Shown one piece after another: positions 55,990-64,000 of a stretch of 64,000 nucleotides of DNA; positions within the stretch are counted from its first letter, which is position 1; each line of letters starts with the position of its first letter. Both the position numbers and the translations under genes were made by a program. The notes below the pieces were generated by a model that did not search any database, was not told the origin of the DNA, and worked only from the letters and a program-made list of their open reading frames with translations. Origin of the DNA: Excoecaria cochinchinensis (lineage: Eukaryota > Streptophyta > Magnoliopsida > Malpighiales > Euphorbiaceae); NCBI GenBank assembly GCA_947683425.1, contig CANTUQ010000037.1:6526501-6590500 (forward strand). The letters are read 5' to 3'.

Positions 55990-57123
55990 TTAGCCGCTCC
56001 TTTTCGCCAGATACGGTTACCGCAATTACCCAAATATAATGGCAGTTGGATAAATTTCATCATACCATGCAGGTACATACCACAGAAGATGCTGCCCTGT
56101 GCAAAATTTTCCCTTAAACCCTCATAGAGTCTACGCAAATATGGTTTCGCAATTTACCCAAGCACTCGATTTATAGCTTTGAGCAGTTCAGTGATATGTT
56201 CATTGCTAAGTTCGTAGCAGCAATCCACCTAGCAAAGGTTTCAGCCGATCTCACTCTGGTTCATCAGGAGAAGGGGGAGCCACTAAGAGCTTATGTAGAA
56301 CGATTCAATGTGGTGGCCATGGATATTCAGAACTTGAATTTGGAAGTGGAAATCAATGCCCTCATTCGTAACACGATGTGTCAGGACTTCAACGACTCCT
56401 TGAGCAAAAAGCCACCGAATGACTTTACCGAGCTCATGTCCCGAGCTCATAAGTATATTAGAATGGATGAGGCACGCAGGCTTCGATACAGCTCTCAGTT
56501 TAGACAGTCAGACAAAAGTTTTCGGATGGGCCGTGATAGAAACAATGGGGGGCGAGACGATTCTAGAAACAGAGGATCAGTCAAACCGAGCTTATGTTGT
56601 CACTGGGCCGAGCCATAGCGATAAACCGGATGAGAAACTGACACCCTTGACGGCTTCGAGGTCTCAGATTTTGGCATGGATAAAGGAAAATGAGCAGGTT
56701 AACTGGTAGCGTCCCATGAGGGAGGATCCCAACAAAGACCAAAGCCTTTATTGCTCCTTTCACAGAGATAAAGGCCATCAGACAAATGACTATCGACAGC
56801 TAAAGCGGGAAATCGAGTCTCTAGTTCGAAAATGTAAGCTCGGTCAGTTTGTGAAGGGCAAAGATAGGAATGGAAGAGATCGGTCCCCGTCACCTCGGAG
56901 ACAAGACAACAGAGCCAGTTCAAGTAAGAAAGCTCCAATTGGAGTTATCCATGTCATTGCAGGGGGTAAACATTATGATGTTTTCGAGGACTCCAGAAAG
57001 CAAAAAGCAAAGGAAGTATTTTCCTTGGGGGCTGGTCCGAGAACAGGAGGCTATGAAGTGACTTTCTCCGAGGCAGATGAAGCTCATGTCCGGACGGCTC
57101 ATATTGATTCTTTGGTTGTATAA
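55990..57123 (+). pseudogene. second Tat element gag, N-terminally reduced and broken
   Basis: Broken pieces from about 55995 (APFRQIRLPQLPKYNG in one frame) lead to the capsid part at 56196-56600: FEQFSDMFIAKFVAAIHLAK, HQEKGEPLRAYVERFN, FTELMSRAHKYIRMDEARR. A zinc knuckle follows near 56746 (CSFHRDKGHQTNDY), in which the last metal ligand is Tyr instead of Cys. Stops at 56707-56709 and 57121-57123. The usual long N-terminal region of gag is missing, so the LTR is followed almost at once by mid-gag sequence. Confidence 0.82.
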
Positions 57124-57640
57124 GCTCTGATACAAGACTACTTGGTTCAAAGAATCTTGGTAGATATAGGGAGCGCGGTAAATCTCATCACCCTCCAGGC
57201 GTACAGGGCACTGGGAATGTTTACCAATACATTAGAGGCCGTGTCGACCCTCGTTTATTAGGATATCTGGACAACTGGTTAAGGTGGAGGGATTGGTCAT
57301 GTTAACATTGTATCTCGGGGATGATGAAAGTGTTTGCAATTGCAGGAGCTATTTTATGGTGGTCAATATACCACTTACTTACAATGTGATCTTTGGGCAA
57401 CCTCTTTTGGTAGGAGTGGATGCGTACATCTCTATACGCAAGCTGCTGATGAAGATAGCCATTTCAGGAGGTGTGGCAATACTCTAGGGAAACCAAAAAG
57501 TAGCATGGAAGACATATGTCATTATGCTGAAAGAGGCTGATCAGGCTTTGCCATTAGATGCACTGGATACCCCAATAGCTCGAAATGCCGAGCCCATAGA
57601 ATCACTCTAGGAAGTAGAGCTCGAACCTGGGAAAATTGTC
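57124..57640 (+). pseudogene. second Tat element protease, broken
   Basis: Reads RILVDIGSAVNLITLQAYRA, with Ile in the active-site loop where Thr is common, then frame changes near 57260 and YNVIFGQPLLVG. Stops include TAG at 57485-57487 and about 57608. Confidence 0.78.
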
Positions 57641-58440
57641 AAGATAACCGCTAACAAGACGGGCAAGGGTAAAGAGGCACTTGTAGCAGTACTCTCCGAA
57701 TTCATGGATGTGTTTGCCTGGCAGCCCTCGGATATCGGCATATCTTCTGAGGTAATGTGCCACTCACTTAACGTCCAGCCTAACTACAAACCAGTTAAAC
57801 AAAAAAAGAGGAATCATGCTCCCGAGCGGCAGTTGGCAATGGCGGAGGAGACAGACACACTGTTAAAGAATGGGTTCATAAGGGAAGTTCTCTACCCTGA
57901 CTGGTTGTCAAATGTAGTATTGGTAAAAAAATCCAATGGAAAGTGGAGGATGTGCGTAGACTTCACAGATCTTAACAAGGCTTGCCCCAAAGATAGCTAC
58001 CCGCTACCCAACATAGATCTTTTGGTCGATTCCACTTCGGGATTCGAAAAATATGCCTTTCTGGATGCCTCTGCGGGGAATCACCAGATTTCCTATGGAT
58101 AAGGCTGACGAAAAGAAAACTGCATTTGTCACACATCGAGCTACATATTGGTACCGAGTCATGCCGTTTGGGCTCAAAAATGTCGGTGCCATATATCAGA
58201 GATTGATGAACAGGATGTTCGCTAATCAACTCGGAAGAAATGTGGAAGTATACATAGATGACATGATTGTGAAAAGCAAGACAGCAAAGAGCTTGCTAAC
58301 CAAGCTGGCGGAGACTTTCATAATCTTAAGAAAGTTCGATCTCAAGCTCAACCCAGAGAAGTGTGCTTTCAGGGTACATTCCGGTAAATTCCTAGGGTCT
58401 ATGATCTCAAAAAGGGGAATATAAGCTAACCCGGTGAAAA
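57641..58440 (+). pseudogene. second Tat element reverse transcriptase, broken
   Basis: Motifs: WLSNVVLVKKSNGKWRMCV, DFTDLNKACPKDSYPLPNID, FLDASAGNHQI, then after a shift near 58095 VMPFGLKNVGAIYQRLMNRM and YIDDMIVKSK (catalytic pair present). The thumb (DLKLNPEKCAFRVHSGKFLG) ends at TAA about 58422. Confidence 0.88.
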
Positions 58441-59470
58441 TCCAAGCCATTCTGGAGATGAACCCCCAAAGTCAGTTAAGGAGGTATAGTAACTCAATAG
58501 CAAGGTAACAGTCATTGGTAGATTTATTTCATGTTCGGCTAAACGGTGTCTGCCCTTTTACAGTGCTCTTAAAAGGGTGAAAAACTTTGAGTGGACTCCG
58601 GATTGTTCGAAAGCATTTGAAGAATTAAAACTGTTCCTCGGCACACCACCGCTGTTAAGTTGGCCCCAGTCGGGCGAAACCCTGTACATGTATCCGGCAG
58701 TTTCATCCGGAGCCGTTGGTTCAATTTTGATCAAAGAAGAAGGTAGTCAACAATTCCCCATATATTACACTAGTAAGGTTCTGAAAGGCGCCGAGCTGAG
58801 GTACCCTATACTGGAGCAGCTTGCCTTTGCCCTCGTCACATCAACCATTAAGCTTCGGCCATATTTCCAAAGGCATACCGTAGTAGTTCGAACAAACTCA
58901 AATCTTAGAAAGGTGCTCCAGAAGCCTGAAGCATCTGGGAGAGTTACTGAATGGGCAGCTTAATTGGGGGAATTTGATGTTCGGTATGAGGCTCACCCAT
59001 CGATGAAAGCATAGGTTCTAGCTGATTTTATAGCAGAATTAAATGCCCCTCCGCCAAAATCGAGCCCGTGTTTTTGGAAGTTATATGTTGATGGAGCATC
59101 TTCATCTACAGGTGCTGGGGCTGGGGTGATCCTTATCGGACCCGGCAAGATAATAATTAGAGGAATGGCTCATATAGCATTTTAAGCTTCCAACAATGTT
59201 GCCGAATATGAGGCCCTCAGCTTCGGTTTACAACTCGCCATCGAGGTAAAACCAGACTCATTGGCTATTTTTTTGACTCACAGCTAGTTGTTAGCCAGAT
59301 GCTCGGGCAATTTGAAGCCAAGGATCAGACGATGCTCAGATACAAAGAATTAACAGCCGCGCTCCTCTCTCAATTGGAGAAACTAGAATGTGCATGGTCC
59401 ATAGAGCAAATACCCTGGGTAGAGAATGAGGGGGCGGACACTTTGGCCAAGCAGGCTTGCCTCCAGAACC
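58441..59470 (+). pseudogene. second Tat element RNase H plus second (archaeal-type) RNase H
   Basis: First RNase H 58577-58963 (MYPAVSSGAVGSILIKEEG, ISYTSK-like IYYTSKVLKGAELRYPILEQ) with TAA at 58961-58963. The second domain starts near 59075 (LYVDGASSSTGAGAGVI) and runs through ASNNVAEYEAL to QLVVSQMLGQFEAKDQ, with stops near 59010, 59184 and 59286. The two-domain layout is shared with the element at 27944. Confidence 0.83.
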
Positions 59471-60792
59471 AAACATCTTCTGCAGACATCATCTGGTCAG
59501 TCTTATCGGCTTCAACCCATAAAACCTACAAGGTTCACTTGCAGGAATCAATGGATGGATGGCAACTACCTATTTATCAGTACTTAAGCACCGAAATTCT
59601 TCCTGAGGATCATGTTCAAGCTCGAAAAGTGGTTCGGTGGTCCTGTCGATATGCAATCTTGGACGACCAATTATACAGAAGATCTTTTTCAGCCCCTTGG
59701 GAAAGATGTTTGAGTACAAGAGATGGTGACTATGTGCTAAGAGAAATCCATGAAGGCATTTGTGGTGCACATGAGGGGGTACGGGCTATAGCTCGGAAGG
59801 CCTTACTACAGGGGTACTATTAGCCTAGCATGGAAAAGGATGCTAAGGAGCTCATTCAAAAATGCGATAAGTGCCAAAGATTTTGTAATTTGAAGCATCA
59901 GAAGCCTACCTCCCAGGTTCTGATCCACAGTCCTTGTCCATTCGCTCAGTGGGGTATTGACATTCTAGGAACTTTTCCTTTAGCTACCGGGCAGCGAAAG
60001 TTCCTGGTTGTGGCGGTTGATCATTTCACCAAGTGGGTGGAAATAGAACCACTAGCAACAATCACCCCAGCAAATATTATCAAGTTCGTCCAGAAGTCCA
60101 TCATTACAAGGTTTGAAATCCCACACTCTATCATCACCGACAACGGCAAATAGTTTGATTGTGCGGCCTTTAGAGGATACTATTCAGAGATGAAGATCCA
60201 GCTTTTCTTCACCTCTGTCTACCACCTACAATCAAATGACATGACCGAGGTAACTAATTGAACCATACTTGCAGGACTGAAGAAAAGACTTGATTCGGCA
60301 AAGGGCCTCTGGGTAGACGAGTTGTACAACGTTCTATGGGCCTACTGAACTTCTCCAAGATCGGCAATAAGAGAAACCCCTTTCTCCCTCACATATGGGA
60401 CGAAAGCGGTCATCCCATGTGAGATCAGTGTTCCCAATATCCGAACCTCAAGTTTTAATGTAGAGAAGAATGAGGCCAACCTACTGTATCAGCTAAACAG
60501 GCTAGAAGAACAAAGAGAGCTTGCTCAAATACAATCGACAGCCTACAAGCAAAGAATGTCTTCCTGCCACGATAGGAATATCAAACCGAGGTCATTCAAA
60601 ATTAGACAACTCGTACTTAAGAAGTTTGTTGCATCCCAGTCAGTTGTAGCGGTTGGAAAGCTAAATCCGAATTGGGAAGGACCTTACATAATACATGAAG
60701 TCAGGGGTGGAGCTTACAGGTTAAAGGATTTCTCTGAAAATATACTTTCTCATTCATGGAACTTCTCCAACTTGAAAATCTATTATCAGTAG
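59471..60792 (+). pseudogene. second Tat element integrase, broken
   Basis: A finger region GAHEGVRAIARKALLQGYY, TAG at 59821-59823, then CDKCQRFCNLK. Core: WGIDILGTFP, VAVDHFTKWVEIEPL and SIITDNGK followed by TAG at 60151-60153. Degraded sequence to 60550. C-terminal part 60556-60792 (LNPNWEGPYIIHEVRGGAYR) ends NLKIYYQ and a normal stop. No chromodomain, as expected for Tat elements. Confidence 0.85.
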
Positions 60793-60859
60793 CCTCACAT
60801 CTATAGCTCGATAGTTTGTCATAAGCTCTATTTATCATTTATAGCTCGGCTTTTTCAAT

Positions 60860-61445
60860 CTTACCGCTCACTCGGCTATATCGCCATTTTAGCATTTTTA
60901 GCTAGTATTTTATTTTGCCTAGCTCAACTATATCGCCATACAAGCAATTGTACTAGCTAAATTATCAATACAGAGGTATATTTATGGAAAAACGATGCTT
61001 TCTATTAAGTATGTTATCAGCAAAAAGTTGCTCTAACTTGGCAGTTTCGCCATTGAGCAACCAAGCACTATGACAAAGACACAGCTCGGCTATATCGCCA
61101 TTAGGGCGTTTATTCTAATATTCATCGCTCAGCTCGGCTATATCGCCATCAGAGCACTCATTTTCTATTATTTATCGCTTAGTTTAGCTATATCGCCATT
61201 AGAGCATTTGTTCTATCATTTATCGTAAAACTCGCTTGGCAATATCGCCACTAGAACATTTATTCTATTGATTATTACTTAGTTCGGCTACACAGCTATT
61301 CAAGCATTATCTTATAGCTCATCAATCAACTCGGCTATATCGCCACTTAAGCCGTAGTATTATCAGTTACATTATTAAATGAAAACTATACTATCAAAAC
61401 TAAGTATGTTATACTGCTCGGCTTGATCGCCATTCACTCTACGTT
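60860..61445. repeat. degenerate tandem repeat in the 3' spacer of the second Tat element
   Basis: The core CTCGGCTATATCGCCATTA, about 50-70 bases per unit, occurs at about 60881, 60926, 61085, 61132, 61183, 61240 and 61329, with weaker variants near 61038, 61285 and 61420. It lies between the integrase end and the antisense gene. Non-coding. Confidence 0.85.
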
Positions 61446-61646
61446 ATCGTTTGGATAAGCATTCAAATTATTATCTCATTCGCGCATGGATATTAAAATA
61501 ATAGGACAGTGCGGTTATTTATGATAATAATTCAAAGCGGTCAGTAATCAAATAATTCTTGATTTCATTAAGTTAAAAAATCCTAACAGATAAGCAAAAC
61601 AATACAAAGAGGCCTATTCATCTGGGTACACTTCGTCCAACCACGA

Positions 61647-63460
61647 CTAGTCCGTATCGGGGTGTCGCCCTTTGACTGCGTCGAAAAGCTTCTGATTGTA
61701 AGCCAGACACTTGTCAACGGCCAACTCTAGAGACTTATACTGCAGATCGGAATATTTCTCCTCAAGGTTGGTTTTTGCCTTCTTAGCCTCTTGGAGCTCG
61801 ATTTGGAGCTTATTCAGCTCGGCATCCGCTGTAGCCTTTCCCCTCTCATTAACAACTGCTCTCTCCTCGGCTTCGGTAACCTTTTTCAGTGCATCGGTTG
61901 CTTTGGCCTCGGCCTCCAGAGCCCTTTTCTCACAATCCTTCAGCTTGCCCTCCACGGCATTAGCTCGGAATCGCTACCCGGCCACTGTTGCATCTCCCTC
62001 TTTCATGCGATAATCAACCTATTTGTTTTTGCAATGATAGCTCCGCCCAGTATTGACCCCTGTAAAGAAACAAACGAGAATTCAGAACATAAAGAATAAT
62101 AATAAGAACAAGGTAAGGTACAAACAGAGCAAGGGAGCTCACCTCTATCTGATGCCTCTTGATGGTAGTGCTTAATTCATCAGCGTGACAGTGCATCAGA
62201 GGGGTAATAGCCTTCAAAACACAGGCCAGTTGATGCATAAAATTGCAGAAGAGGGTGTCTTGGGAGTAATCGTTCCCTTCCTCCCTCCAAAGGTCACATA
62301 GCTCATCAGCAAGGGCTCTCATATCTCTTTTTCCGGACTTGGGATTTGATGTTCCTACTCTAGCAGTGTCCTCGGGAGATAGAGGCCCGGGAGGGGTCTG
62401 TTGTCGGCTAAGGGAGCTTCAGTCATTTGGTTCGGGGGTGGAGTGTCACCCGACACCTCAATCGTTGCCGAGCTAGTAGCCGAAGCCGAGGTGATTGGAC
62501 TACGAGAGGAAGCCACAGTGGTGGTCTCCTGCGGAGTCTCGGCAGGTGCTAGGCTTGTGTGTGTTTTCTGCCCTTTGGCCCTCATCATCTCAGCCATGGT
62601 CGGTTTTTTAGTACTTTTCATCGCTGCAAAAAACCAAACAATGAGAGAGTATTCGAACAAAAGAATTGCTAAAAGAGAATACCTTTTTTAGGACGCCAAG
62701 TCGATTCTGTTGGGATTAAGTCGAACATGAGCTGCTCCCTTATGTCTATTTTGTTCCTAGCTAGAGCCCTCCACTGGACTAGAGTTTGTTCCTCCTCATT
62801 AGAAAGGTACAAGGGGTTGTTGTTTTTATTGACATACTGACCCCAGGTTGTTCGGAAACCGAACTCACTATCGCTGTCCACAATGAAGAATCGGTTCTTC
62901 CAATTCTTCATGGACTCTGGGTTTCCTGTGAAGATCCCATAACCAGCTCGGGCCTGGATGTAGTTGTGGTCCTCGGTAGTTACCCGAAACTCAATCACGT
63001 GAGTAGCCTGGAAGAGCCGGAGTGTCAGGTCGATGTCATTGTCGGCTCCCCACATCTGCAAGACCGAAATAGTTCGCCAAGCATTTAGATCGATTTGGCC
63101 CATGGTTAAACCATAATAATTCATCACCTCGACCTCAAAAGGCGTTGGGGGAAGGCTCATTCCAGCCTGAAAATCGACCTCGTAGACAATTATGGTCTTT
63201 TTGCCCAAAATTTTGGTATTAGCTTGGACACTAGCCCTAGGAACTCGGATCCTATAGCTTTCGGGAATGCCCAAACGCTCATGCAGTTCAACCATTTCAC
63301 CAATTTTCACAACCGAGCTGATGCTTCCTACTCGGGGAAGCCTCCTGGTCTCCTTCTTTCTCGGCGGATCTGGCTGACTGGTACTAGGAGACTCTGGGAT
63401 ATCGTCATGCAAAAGGCCCTCCACTCTCACCCTCTCAGATGAACTTTCAAAAGCATTCAT
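61647..63460 (-). pseudogene. antisense three-exon gene of the second Tat element (Transposase_28-like, coiled-coil end)
   Basis: Exon 1: 63460-62683 from ATG 63460, with the domain seen in the other Tat antisense gene: PPTPFEVEVMNYYGLTMGQI and DLNAWRTISVLQMW. Intron 62682-62624 (GTATTC donor, TTTGCAG acceptor). Exon 2 starts at 62623 (Ala/Thr/Ser-rich, then RALADELCDLWREEGNDYSQ) with one frameshift near 62360. Intron about 62141-62060 (GTGAGC donor, TTTACAG acceptor). Exon 3 encodes a strong coiled coil (ALEAEAKATDALKKVTEAEE) ending HPDTD at 61647, with a stop near its start. Function unknown. Resembles the shorter antisense gene at 33403-34741 in layout: globular domain, linker, coiled coil. 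Confidence 0.7.
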
Positions 63461-63916
63461 TTCAAGGAAAAGAAGAGATACAAGACACTAACCTGAAATC
63501 GGAAGGGGATATTGGAAGCTTCAGAAGGCACAAGAGTAAGGATGAAGATTGAGGTTAGATGAAGCCAAAATGGCTGAAAATAGAAGGCATCAAAGCAAAG
63601 CAGGGAAAAACAAATCTCTAAGCAAAAACAAAAATAGGGGAAGGAAGAATGGATCGATATATATAGGCAAAATGAGCCACTGAGATTCGGACAGGTGGAA
63701 GGCATTGATTGGGGAACCTTGCAATAATTGCCTCCCACGCAACTACCAAAGAGATGCCATCATGTCAATAACTGGTACAGCTGTCAGATCACGCTGGACG
63801 AAGCGCCAGTACCCACCTTTTTAAGGCGCCCCGCGCCCATCTGCTTTCAATGCGCCCTAGACAGGTGTCCCCTTCAAATGTTAATTCACCGCCCTAATGA
63901 CATAAATGTCATCAAC

Positions 63917-63940
63917 TGGGGGGAGGGGGAGGGGGACTTA
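63917..63940 (+). promoter_or_regulatory. polypurine tract of the second Tat element
   Basis: A G-rich run (GGGGGGAGGGGGAGGGGGAC) directly before TGATAACC at 63941. Bases 63461-63916 are the upstream side of the antisense gene, with TATATATA at about 63657 on either strand as a promoter candidate for it. Confidence 0.85.
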
Positions 63941-64000
63941 TGATAACCGGACTCTCTATCCAAAAGTTTGGTAACCGGGCACCTCTGGACATCCACCATG
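63941..64000 (+). repeat. start of the 3' LTR of the second Tat element (partial)
   Basis: The first 60 bases match 55520-55579 with a few substitutions. The rest is outside the window. Confidence 0.88.

Larger units (their letters stand above)
55520..64000 (+). mobile_element. second Tat-lineage Ty3/gypsy element, cut by the window edge
   Basis: TGATAACCGGGCTCTC at 55520 and TGATAACCGGACTCTC at 63941 are the starts of the two LTRs, the second preceded by a long polypurine tract. Gag, protease, reverse transcriptase, two RNase H parts and integrase are recognisable on the plus strand. A tandem-repeat spacer and an antisense spliced gene follow. The LTRs are unlike those of the 27944 element, so this is a separate family. 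Numerous stops and shifts. The right target duplication is outside the window; the left one would be CTAAT (55515-55519). Confidence 0.9.

Overview
The window is nuclear DNA of a flowering plant, almost certainly a eudicot. It holds one intact intron-containing host gene, the phosphatase gene IBR5 at about 51.0-54.3 kb, a broken B3-domain gene near the left end, and otherwise layer on layer of transposable elements plus an old integrated plant pararetrovirus. The species cannot be named from this sequence alone.

Left part (1 to 25877). A cluster of hairpins (290-696) lies beside a decayed CACTA (En/Spm) DNA transposon. The CACTA shows subterminal repeats on the left (780-1130), two broken protein genes (10939-12879, and 13024-14778 continued at 24765-25156), and right subterminal repeats with the terminal sequence at 25450-25877. 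Inside it is a single-domain B3 gene (1822-7594). The B3 gene was split by a Mutator-like non-autonomous element (9-bp target duplication), which itself received an hAT-type MITE (8-bp duplication) and a 3.9-kb solo LTR (5-bp duplication). A complete, recent Tekay/Del-like chromovirus (14909-24764, minus strand, one open 1545-codon gag-pol) sits in an exon of the second CACTA gene with a perfect 5-bp duplication. Its LTRs and the related solo LTR carry arrays of CpG-rich TCGCGA palindromes.

Middle (25878 to 49912). An hAT-type MITE is followed by AT-rich DNA, then a complete but coding-dead Tat-lineage Ty3/gypsy element (27944-35752, duplication TTTAG). It carries an antisense, intron-containing gene that is still open. 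Next comes an endogenous caulimovirid (about 35758-49912) with a repeated intergenic region on both sides. It is interrupted by a Ty1/copia element (37969-42736, duplication GGACT, minus strand) and a 270-bp LTR-element remnant (42872-43141). Without these insertions the distance between equivalent points of the two direct intergenic copies is about 7.85 kb, one viral genome length.

Right part (49913 to 64000). A PIF/Harbinger-like MITE (50047-50775) lies just upstream of IBR5, which has five coding exons and an open 270-residue frame. A second, different Tat-lineage element begins at 55520 and runs off the right edge. It has decayed gag-pol, a degenerate tandem repeat block after integrase, and its own antisense spliced gene.

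No rRNA, tRNA or CRISPR feature was found. Element boundaries rest on target duplications, TG...CA ends, primer binding sites and polypurine tracts read directly from the sequence. Family assignments rest on protein motifs.
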